Source: Methanobacterium sp.
GTDB taxonomy: Archaea > Methanobacteriota > Methanobacteria > Methanobacteriales > Methanobacteriaceae
Assembly: GCA_021372715.1 (NCBI GenBank)
Contig: JAJFTX010000154.1
Span: forward strand, 1-14,442
DNA: 14,442 nucleotides
Direction: 5' to 3'
The first letter of the stretch is position 1; each line of letters starts with the position of its first letter. The position numbers and the translations under genes are program-made. This document shows positions 1 through 6,355 of the stretch, piece by piece. Below the pieces are notes generated by a model. It worked only from the letters and a program-made list of their open reading frames with translations. It did no database searches and was not told the origin of the DNA.

Positions 1-2
1 AT

Positions 3-1436
3 TACGGACCCTATACAGATGTTACTGCCCTAAGAAGGATGGTTAAATTTTTAAAATCATTGTTTAAGCTCAGAGATTGTAAGAATATGAATGGACCCTG
101 CCTTAACTTTCAGATGGAGTTATGTGAAGCGCCCTGCGATGGTCGAATCAGCAAAGAAACCTATAAAAAATTAATAGATAAAGCTAATCTATTTTTCCAG
201 GGAAAATATGCGGAAATAATGGATATGCAAAAAAATATCATGATGGAAGCGGCTCATAATCAGGAATATGAAAAGGCTGCTATTTTAAGAGATCAGATAA
301 GCTCAATAAAGGAGATGGTGGAAAGACAGAAGATGGAGTTCAACCGTAGCTTGGAACAGGATGTTATTGCCTGTTCCATCGATGATGAGTTTGCAGCAGT
401 GGCTATTTTTTCAGTTCGCAATGGTAAGATCATCGGTAAAGAAGATTATTTAATGAGCGGATTGATAAGTGGTATAAACGAACCCACTAATGTTTTATCA
501 GCATTCCTCAAACAATACTACTCGGGTCCTCGTCAGGTTCCCTCGGAGTTGATCCTTCAGAACCATGTAGATGATGAAGATCTAATATTGGACTGGCTTA
601 AGGAAAAATCAGGTATTGATGTGGCTATTAAAGTTCCTGAAGAAGGTCTGGAATACAGGCTGTTAAAAATGGTGGCAAAAAACGCAGATATACTACGTAA
701 TCATCAAGAGCAGGTTAAAGTAGCGCTCTTGGAAGTAAAAGATTATCTGGGCATCCCTAAAATTCCCAGATATATAGAAGCCTTCGATATCTCCAACATC
801 AGTGGAAAATTGGCCGTAGGATCCATGGTGGTCTTTGAGGATGGAGTTGCAAAAAAAAGCAATTATCGTAGATATAAACTAGAAACACCTGGTCCTGATG
901 ATTATGCTATGATGCGAGAAGTATTAATGAGAAGATACAGGAAATTAATTCACAATCTCACCCCTGATAATGTAAATACAACAAAATCCCCTGAAAATCG
1001 TCCAGATCTGATAGTAATTGATGGTGGTAAGGGGCAGCTTAATACTGCATTAGAAGTCCTTAAAACTCTTGATATTACTAATATTCCTGTTATTGGTCTG
1101 GCTAAAGAATTTGAACATATATTCATACCAAATATTTCAACTCCCATTATTTTACCCCCTAATTCCAAAGCATTGCATTTACTTATGCGAATAAGAGATG
1201 AAGCACATCGTTTTGCAGTTAGCTATCATAAAAAACTCAGATCTAAAGATATTCAAGATAGTACTCTGGATCATATTCCGGGAGTGGGCCCCAAAAGGAA
1301 ATTAAAACTTTTAAGACATTTCGGTAGCATAGAGAATATTAAAAAAGCCAGTGCTGAACAGATTGCAGAGGTTAATGGGATTAACCAGAAACTGGCCCAG
1401 ATTATTCAGGAAGAACTTAATGATGAAATAAAATAA
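3..1436 (+). CDS. uvrC: Excinuclease ABC subunit C, 5'-partial
   Basis: UvrC is the double-incision nuclease of UvrABC nucleotide excision repair, acting on damage loaded by UvrA/UvrB. The frame is open to the left edge and begins with YGPYTDV, the end of the GIY-YIG domain, so the gene starts outside the window; the ATG at 39 is internal. About 477 codons are present of a usual ~580-610. Visible in order: four cysteines (codons between 78 and 137) matching the bacterial Fe-S cluster cysteines; a UVR motif (EYEKAAILRDQI, near 267-302) that contacts UvrB; the RNase H-like nuclease with EAFDISNISG (Asp codon 786) and VIDGGKGQL (Asp codon 1020); and C-terminal helix-hairpin-helix repeats (HIPGVGPKRK, near 1272) for DNA binding. 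UvrABC in methanogens is generally viewed as acquired from bacteria. A 144-bp gap separates it from the next gene. Confidence 0.96.
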   Translation, partial: YGPYTDVTALRRMVKFLKSLFKLRDCKNMNGPCLNFQMELCEAPCDGRISKETYKKLIDKANLFFQGKYAEIMDMQKNIMMEAAHNQEYEKAAILRDQISSIKEMVERQKMEFNRSLEQDVIACSIDDEFAAVAIFSVRNGKIIGKEDYLMSGLISGINEPTNVLSAFLKQYYSGPRQVPSELILQNHVDDEDLILDWLKEKSGIDVAIKVPEEGLEYRLLKMVAKNADILRNHQEQVKVALLEVKDYLGIPKIPRYIEAFDISNISGKLAVGSMVVFEDGVAKKSNYRRYKLETPGPDDYAMMREVLMRRYRKLIHNLTPDNVNTTKSPENRPDLIVIDGGKGQLNTALEVLKTLDITNIPVIGLAKEFEHIFIPNISTPIILPPNSKALHLLMRIRDEAHRFAVSYHKKLRSKDIQDSTLDHIPGVGPKRKLKLLRHFGSIENIKKASAEQIAEVNGINQKLAQIIQEELNDEIK

Positions 1437-1499
1437 ACCTCCCTATTTAACATAAGAATTAATATAGGAGTTTTGAGATAAAATTAATTAATTATAACC

Positions 1500-1512
1500 T
1501 ATAATATTTAAA
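1500..1512 (+). promoter_or_regulatory. Possible TATA box for the response regulator gene
   Basis: TATAATATTTAAA lies in the 144-bp spacer after uvrC. A start site about 25 bases downstream would leave a leader of roughly 50 bases before the ATG at 1581. The whole spacer is AT-rich, so chance matches are likely. Confidence 0.3.
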
Positions 1513-1580
1513 TCGATACAATTCAATAATCTGAAGAGATTTTCAAAAAAATATTTTCCTTAAAAAAAATTATCGGTAAA

Positions 1581-2837
1581 ATGTCTAAAATAAAAATTTT
1601 AGTTGTAGAAGATGAAAGTATCGTGGCCATGGATATAAAACACCGGGCAGAGAGTTTAGGTTACCTGGTCACCGATGTAACTCCCTCTGGTGAAGAGGCC
1701 TTAGAACTGGTAAAGGTTAACCCACCAGATTTAATTCTTATGGATATCGTGTTAAAGGGCAATATAGATGGTATAGAAGCAGCACAACGGATTCATGATG
1801 AATTTGATATTCCAGTATTATATCTAACTGCTTATTCTGATGAAGAAACCCTTAAAAGGGCTAAAATTACCGAACCATTCGGTTACATAATCAAACCCTT
1901 CGAAGACAGGGAATTACACTCTTCAGTGGAAATTGCAATTTACAAACACGAAATGGAAAGAAAACTAAAAGAAAGTGAAAAATGGCTCTCAACCACCCTA
2001 GAAAGTATTGGTGATGCTGTTATTGCCACTGATAAAAGCGGGAACATTATATTTATGAATCCCGTGGCCAGGAAAGTTACTGGTTGGAATCCCGATGAAG
2101 CTATTGGTAAAACACTTCTAGATGTTTTCCAGATTATAAATGAAGACACCGGCATCCCATTGGAAGATCCGGTTACAAAGGTTCTCAAAAAAGATGCTGT
2201 AATAGAAATGACCGATCCTGCCCTACTCGTAACTAAAGAAGGCACTAGGTTACCCATAGATGATAGTAGCGCCCCTATTAGGGATGAAAACGGCAGTGTA
2301 ATCGGAGTTGCTCTTGTATTTCGAGATATAACTGAACGTAAACGCGCTGAAAAAGAAAAAGAAGAATTATTGAAAAATAAAGCAAGAGGGGAACTTTCTA
2401 ATTTTGTTTTAAGTGCTCTTCCTGTTTTTGCATCCAATATACCCCCCCAGGTGCGGAATAATATTGCCCGAAGCTTTTCTGATCGTTTTGAAAAAAACAT
2501 GCAGAGTCAGTTTTTAAATGAATTGGATGTTTGTTTAAACCGAATGGCATCTAATGAAGATTCTGATATTTTCCACTGCTATATATCATGGCTTAGAGAA
2601 TTTTTCAAAAATTTAGGTATAGATACTGAAGAAAGTTTCCAGGATGGTTTCAGACATTTTAAATTTCACAACTGTCCATGGGCTGAAGATACAGAGACCA
2701 GCCCCATGTTCTGTATGATATGCCGGGTAATTGTTATACGCAGTTTCACCTGGACTAATCTTAAAGGTAATGTAGAACAAACACATTGTCTGGAAGATAA
2801 AGATGAATATTGTAACTTCCAATTTATGTTAAAATAA
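1581..2837 (+). CDS. Response regulator: receiver, PAS and methanogen output domain
   Basis: A 418-aa cytoplasmic sensor-regulator. Residues 4-120 form a CheY-like receiver: acidic pair E10/D11, phospho-acceptor D55 in LILMDI, T83 in LYLTAYS and K105 in IIKPF are all present, so it should be phosphorylatable. Residues 132-250 form a PAS domain ending in the usual FRDITERK; a short charged helix follows. The C-terminal ~150 residues match the methanogen output domain (MetOD1) type, with Cys at 365, 378, 381, 403 and 411, including a CxxC (CMIC), which may bind a metal or sense redox state. There is no histidine kinase domain, no DNA-binding domain and no membrane segment, so a separate kinase is needed. 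The ATG at 1581 has only a weak ribosome-binding site (GGTAA). The KaiC-like gene follows 84 bp downstream on the same strand, suggesting a shared pathway. The domain name for the C-terminal part is from family memory. Confidence 0.9.
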   Translation: MSKIKILVVEDESIVAMDIKHRAESLGYLVTDVTPSGEEALELVKVNPPDLILMDIVLKGNIDGIEAAQRIHDEFDIPVLYLTAYSDEETLKRAKITEPFGYIIKPFEDRELHSSVEIAIYKHEMERKLKESEKWLSTTLESIGDAVIATDKSGNIIFMNPVARKVTGWNPDEAIGKTLLDVFQIINEDTGIPLEDPVTKVLKKDAVIEMTDPALLVTKEGTRLPIDDSSAPIRDENGSVIGVALVFRDITERKRAEKEKEELLKNKARGELSNFVLSALPVFASNIPPQVRNNIARSFSDRFEKNMQSQFLNELDVCLNRMASNEDSDIFHCYISWLREFFKNLGIDTEESFQDGFRHFKFHNCPWAEDTETSPMFCMICRVIVIRSFTWTNLKGNVEQTHCLEDKDEYCNFQFMLK

Positions 2838-2921
2838 TGAATAAGTTTAAATTATATTCAGATAGTTAATATTAATTAATAACCATCATAATTATTATCA
2901 TTTTACCTAGGAGTTGTAATT

Positions 2922-3626
2922 TTGAAAAGGATAAAAACAGGAATAAGCGGCATCGATAATTTTACCAATGGATTTCCCGAAGGAAGATCACTTCTTATAA
3001 CTGGCGATGCTGGCTCTGGAAAGACCATATTTGGACTTCAATTCGCCTATAATTGCTGTCTTCAGAACCTTAAAACTGTTTATATTACCACGGAAGAAGA
3101 TGCTAATGATTTATATGTTCAAAGCAGTGCTTTTGAATGGGATATTCCGGGTTGCACCGAAAATGGAATTTTAAAATTCATTGAACTGGCCAAGATAAGG
3201 GCAGAAGTAACTGAGGCCGAAGTTAAAATTGAAATTGAATCAATGAAGGGTAATTTTGCAAAATTACTGGAAACCATTCCCGACGATACCCAGGCAGTAA
3301 TCATCGATAATATCGGCAGCTACACCGCTAAACTAACTCCTTATGAGTTCCGTTCCCGTCTGGATCTCCTGGTTTACCTACTTAAAGAACGCAACATCAC
3401 TGCTCTAATTATCCTAGACAGTGCCACATCAGATGAATTCAATGAAATAGCACTATACTCCGTTTACGGGGCTATAAAACTAATGAAACGAGACAACCCC
3501 TATACAGGACGTAGAGAACGAGTGATGGACATTGTTAAAATGAGAAGTACCAAAACACCAACCCAATTTTTAACCTATGAAATCAACACCAACGGTATAG
3601 AAATCTTATCCGGTAATTTCAAATAA
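2922..3626 (+). CDS. KaiC/RadA-superfamily single-domain ATPase
   Basis: A 234-aa RecA-fold ATPase of the archaeal KaiC-like/RAD55 group. It shows the family N-terminus (KTGISGIDNFTNGFPEG), Walker A GDAGSGKT at 28-35, a tandem acidic pair E58-E59 (the KaiC-type catalytic glutamates) and Walker B AVIIDN with D129. A single RecA domain is present where cyanobacterial KaiC has two; it is not a clock protein by this evidence. It starts with TTG at 2922, supported by AGGAG at 2909-2913 with an 8-base spacer. In archaea such proteins often sit beside sensor kinases or response regulators and are thought to act in signalling. Here the upstream gene is a receiver-PAS protein, so this ATPase is probably its partner or target. 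Substrate and output are unknown. Confidence 0.88.
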   Translation: MKRIKTGISGIDNFTNGFPEGRSLLITGDAGSGKTIFGLQFAYNCCLQNLKTVYITTEEDANDLYVQSSAFEWDIPGCTENGILKFIELAKIRAEVTEAEVKIEIESMKGNFAKLLETIPDDTQAVIIDNIGSYTAKLTPYEFRSRLDLLVYLLKERNITALIILDSATSDEFNEIALYSVYGAIKLMKRDNPYTGRRERVMDIVKMRSTKTPTQFLTYEINTNGIEILSGNFK

Positions 3627-3649
3627 GCTTTAATATTTTGATTTTAAAT

Positions 3650-3666
3650 AAAAAATGATTTTTTTT
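3650..3666. terminator. Bidirectional oligo-T terminator between convergent genes
   Basis: Between the ATPase gene (plus) and the M42 gene (minus), the plus strand has T8 at 3659-3666, running into the M42 stop codon, and A6 at 3650-3655, which is T6 on the minus strand. Archaeal RNA polymerase terminates at such T runs without needing a hairpin. Confidence 0.5.
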
Positions 3667-4693
3667 AAAATTTCTTTAAAACTGCTAGTATTAATTTAAC
3701 TGCATTTTCAATATCATCCATACAGACCACACTAACTGGTGTGTGTATGTACCTGGTGGCTGGTGATATAACCCCGGTGGGTATTCCCTGACGTGTCAGA
3801 TGGATTGCAGTAGCATCGGTGGTGCCCCCATCACTAACTTCCACCTGATAGGGGATTTCTTCTTCTTCTGCAGTTGATAATAGGAGTTCTTTTACCTGAG
3901 GAGGAGTTATTAATCCTCTTCCACTGGCATCGGTTAATATTATGGCTGGGCCTTTACCTGCCCGGGAGGGTGCTTCTTCTTCTTTAATTCCAGGATGGTC
4001 TCCGGAAATGGTTACATCCAGTGCCAGGGCCATATCCGGATTTATGGTAAATGCCGATGTTTTAGCTCCTTTTAGACCTACTTCTTCCTGAACTGTGCCT
4101 ACACCATATATGGTAGCTTTACTTTCCACATTCTTTAATACTTCAATTAACACCGCACAGCCCACTCTATTGTCTAAAGCTTTACCCTTAACCAGTCCAT
4201 TTCTCAGTTCTTCGAATTCTTCCTTGATAATAATAGGATCTCCAATATTTATCAGTTCTTCTGCCTCTTCCCTACTGTTTGCTCCTATATCAATGAACAT
4301 ATTATCGTATTTGAGTATCTGCTTTCTTTCTGATTCCTTCATTTTATGTGGCGGTTTAGAACCTATTACACCGGTTATATTACCATTATCCGACTTTATA
4401 TATACCGTCTGATTAAGTAACATCTGATCATTTATGCCTCCTATTTTGGAGAACTTGATGAAACCTTTTTTATCAATATATCTTACCATAAGCCCTATTT
4501 CATCCATATGGGCTGCTAACATGATTTTTTTGCCATCAGGTTCACCTTCTTTCTTTACTATAAGATTCCCCAGATGATCCACTTTTATCTCATCAACATA
4601 TTCTTCTAATTCTTCTATCATTAAATTACGAACTTCATCTTCGAATCCTGATATACCTGGTGCATTTGATAGCTTTTCTAATAGATCTTTCAT
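3665..4693 (-). CDS. M42 family metallo-aminopeptidase
   Basis: A 342-aa cytoplasmic dinuclear metallopeptidase of family M42 (TET/deblocking aminopeptidase; older annotations call it endoglucanase). These assemble into large dodecameric shells and trim peptides from the proteasome. Metal and catalytic residues are all visible: H62 and D64 (AAHMDEIG), bridging D174 (KALDNRVG), catalytic E203 and metal-binding E204 (VQEEVG), D226 (ALDVT) and H317 (YIHTPV). The frame extends to an ATG at 4708, but the ATG at 4693 is preferred: GGAG (minus strand, 4702-4705) lies 8 bases upstream of it, inside the longer version, whereas the 4708 ATG has no ribosome-binding site and would sit almost at the predicted transcription start. 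The peptide specificity cannot be told from sequence. Confidence 0.94.
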   Translation of the reverse strand: MKDLLEKLSNAPGISGFEDEVRNLMIEELEEYVDEIKVDHLGNLIVKKEGEPDGKKIMLAAHMDEIGLMVRYIDKKGFIKFSKIGGINDQMLLNQTVYIKSDNGNITGVIGSKPPHKMKESERKQILKYDNMFIDIGANSREEAEELINIGDPIIIKEEFEELRNGLVKGKALDNRVGCAVLIEVLKNVESKATIYGVGTVQEEVGLKGAKTSAFTINPDMALALDVTISGDHPGIKEEEAPSRAGKGPAIILTDASGRGLITPPQVKELLLSTAEEEEIPYQVEVSDGGTTDATAIHLTRQGIPTGVISPATRYIHTPVSVVCMDDIENAVKLILAVLKKF

Positions 4694-4732
4694 GATTATA
4701 ACTCCCATTATTTATGGTGTTGTTAAAAAAGG

Positions 4733-4740
4733 ATTTATAA
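4733..4740 (-). promoter_or_regulatory. Probable TATA box of the M42 peptidase gene
   Basis: The minus strand reads GAAATTATAAATCC across this site. A transcription start about 25 bases downstream falls near 4711, giving an ~18-base leader that contains GGAG and then the ATG at 4693. The spacing fits an archaeal promoter well. Confidence 0.42.
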
Positions 4741-4759
4741 TTTCAAATTTCTAAAATAG

Positions 4760-4794
4760 TCGATTTATTTTTTTTATTATATTTATCGATTTAT
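4760..4794 (+). repeat. Short direct repeat TCGATTTAT
   Basis: TCGATTTAT occurs at 4760-4768 and again at 4786-4794, 26 bases apart, between the M42 gene and the stop of the class III pilin-like gene. It lies upstream of the M42 promoter, so it could be a paired protein-binding site, but chance in AT-rich DNA is possible. Confidence 0.3.
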
Positions 4795-4800
4795 GAAGTA

Positions 4801-5193
4801 TTATACTAAGCTTATTGTATAGTTATGTCGGCTGGTTTGAAATGTTAACTGTGTACCACCTGCATAGTTAGTTATAAAACCCTGACTAGTTAGAGAAGTG
4901 TTGATACTGGTTAAGATATTTTGCTGGAGGTTAGTAACTGAACCGGAAAAACTAACCTTTATGTTTACATTATTAGTACCGCTCATATTGACGCTGGTAA
5001 CTCTAACTGGCTGCATGGTTGAATTATTCAAAGATAAGTAAGTTGTACCATTTTCAGCGCCGGTTCTAACTGCTGTGGCTACTGAATTAAGTTCATTCTC
5101 ATTGGCAATGGCAAAACCAAATGCAACTACTACCAGCATTACTATAGCTGCCATTAAAACAAATTCTACAGAAATTTGTCCTCTTTGATACAT
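4801..5193 (-). CDS. Small class III signal peptide (pilin-like) protein
   Basis: A 130-aa pilin-like surface protein. The N-terminus is MYQRG|QISVEFVLMAAIVML: a five-residue charged leader, then QxSxEF and a ~20-residue hydrophobic helix. This is the class III signal peptide of methanogens, cut after the glycine by the EppA-type prepilin peptidase; the +5 glutamate is present. After the helix comes a segment rich in Asn, Ser and Thr with several N-glycosylation sequons (NGT, NNST, NMSG, NTS, NYT) and predicted strands, ending in HNYTISLV. It is probably an exported pilus subunit or pseudopilin. The start ATG has TGAT three bases upstream, a partial match to the 3' half of the Shine-Dalgarno sequence. 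It is transcribed divergently from the surface operon at 5452, with which it shares a 258-bp control region and signal peptide design. Confidence 0.85.
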   Translation of the reverse strand: MYQRGQISVEFVLMAAIVMLVVVAFGFAIANENELNSVATAVRTGAENGTTYLSLNNSTMQPVRVTSVNMSGTNNVNIKVSFSGSVTNLQQNILTSINTSLTSQGFITNYAGGTQLTFQTSRHNYTISLV

Positions 5194-5451
5194 TTTATCA
5201 TTAATTACTATGTAAATACTACTCTATAACTTTATTGATTATGTAATTATTTTAGTAATTCTTTATGCTTAAAAAAAACCATAATAATACAAAAACTTTA
5301 CATTTATAATACGGAAAGTTCCCTTCAAAAGATATATATTAATATAAAACCATATAAAATATATTATTAGTATTTACATTCCAGAACGATTTGTCTTGGC
5401 TAAAAATTATGTTAAAAAATAAATATAAAAAAATCATCCAGGAGATTGATC
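5194..5451. promoter_or_regulatory. Divergent AT-rich promoter region of the surface-protein island
   Basis: This 258-bp spacer separates the leftward pilin-like gene from the rightward surface operon and contains no convincing open frame. Plus-strand TATA-like candidates are TTTATAAT at 5303-5310 and two copies of ATATAAAA at 5342-5349 and 5352-5359, exactly 10 bp apart (one helical turn). A less AT-rich imperfect inverted repeat, CCAGAAC...GTCTTGG, lies at 5381-5399 and could form a weak hairpin or operator. No clear TATA box for the leftward gene could be picked from the background. Confidence 0.45.
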
Positions 5452-6351
5452 ATGGGATTTATGGATGATGATTCAAAAGGATTTTTATTATCTATGGATT
5501 TACTCATAGCAATTATACCTCTTACCATCATATTAGGTTTAGTAAGCGCTAATATGGGAAACATCATGTTTGAACTAGAAGATACCGTTTTTAGAGGTTC
5601 AACCGAAAGAGTTGCAGCAGATGCAATGAATACTTTACTCGAAACATCGGGCAATCCACCTACATGGGAAAGGACGGGGAATGCAACGGTAGTGGGCCTT
5701 GCAAAGTATGATTCAGCTAAGAGTATGCCTATTGAAGGCACGATTTCTCCAACAAAGCTTGGCTATGTCCTTAATGATTCAAGTAAAGTGCAGAATATAA
5801 TTGGAGATAATTATGGATTTTATATGAATATAATTGATATAAACACCAATACTTCAATGGGAAGCCTTGGAACCTACAATAGCTCTGCTAATGATATTGT
5901 AAGGGTTGATAAAGTCACCCTCTGCTCGAAACTGGAATATGTTTCCTCTTTGGTTAATGAGATTAAATATACAGGAGCGAGCAGAAATTATAACGCTCCA
6001 GCATTCGAAACCAGTTATCAATATAACCAAAGTTATGATTATTATATATTATTTGTAGGAAATGGAACAGCAAATGCAACCGTGAAAATAAACGCTAATA
6101 CCATTAATCTAAACAGTTCCCAAATATATAGCGCATATTTAATCAATAATATGTTCTTATACACTTGTTCGACTGTACCAACACAGTTTTTCAATAATAC
6201 CGTCCAGGTTAATATTACGGGTAGTAATTTTGGTACTTCATTGAATTTCTATATTGTACAGGTCCCCAAGGGTACTTCTTCATCATATGTTAATTATAAT
6301 AATGTAGTTCCCAAAAATTGCATGTTTATATTGTATTTATGGCCGAAGTGA
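5452..6351 (+). CDS. Pilin-like exported protein, first gene of surface operon
   Basis: A 299-aa protein of unknown function with pilin-like architecture. The N-terminus MGFMDDDSKG|FLLSMDLLIAII has a short acidic leader ending in K-G followed by a hydrophobic helix (about residues 11-33). It resembles prepilin cleavage sites, but +1 is Phe, +5 is Met and an Asp sits at +6. Downstream it has the pattern LLETSGNPPTW...GLAKYD, then YGFYMNIIDIN, a layout I associate with large archaeal pilin-like proteins; then sequon-rich predicted beta structure, ending in FILYLWPK. The long frame begins with TTG at 5446, but ATG at 5452 is preferred because GGAG (5441-5444) lies 7 bases upstream. ATG 5461 would give MDDDSKGF, more like its neighbours, but has a poorer site. 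It lies 4 bases before the 703-aa gene, so the two are co-transcribed. Confidence 0.78.
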   Translation: MGFMDDDSKGFLLSMDLLIAIIPLTIILGLVSANMGNIMFELEDTVFRGSTERVAADAMNTLLETSGNPPTWERTGNATVVGLAKYDSAKSMPIEGTISPTKLGYVLNDSSKVQNIIGDNYGFYMNIIDINTNTSMGSLGTYNSSANDIVRVDKVTLCSKLEYVSSLVNEIKYTGASRNYNAPAFETSYQYNQSYDYYILFVGNGTANATVKINANTINLNSSQIYSAYLINNMFLYTCSTVPTQFFNNTVQVNITGSNFGTSLNFYIVQVPKGTSSSYVNYNNVVPKNCMFILYLWPK

Positions 6352-6355
6352 TATT

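Noticed and set aside
39..41. ATG as the start of uvrC
   Set aside because: The frame continues upstream to the window edge as YGPYTDVTALRR, which matches the conserved end of the UvrC GIY-YIG domain, so the ATG is internal.
1940..2500. 186-aa open frame on the minus strand
   Set aside because: It is antisense to the PAS and output domains of the response regulator; Ser/Arg/Leu-rich composition is typical of a shadow frame.
2922..3626. Circadian clock KaiC or a RadA recombinase
   Set aside because: Only one RecA domain is present, there are no KaiA/KaiB genes, and the N-terminal DNA-binding domain and polymerisation motif of RadA are absent; the general KaiC-like family is all that can be supported.
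4095..4412. 105-aa open frame on the plus strand
   Set aside because: It is antisense to the catalytic core of the M42 peptidase, whose metal ligands are all intact; Ser/Leu/Ile-rich shadow translation.
5194..5451. A small RNA or short peptide gene in the divergent spacer
   Set aside because: The only less AT-rich patch (5381-5399) forms at best an imperfect seven-base stem, and no open frame with a ribosome-binding site was found.
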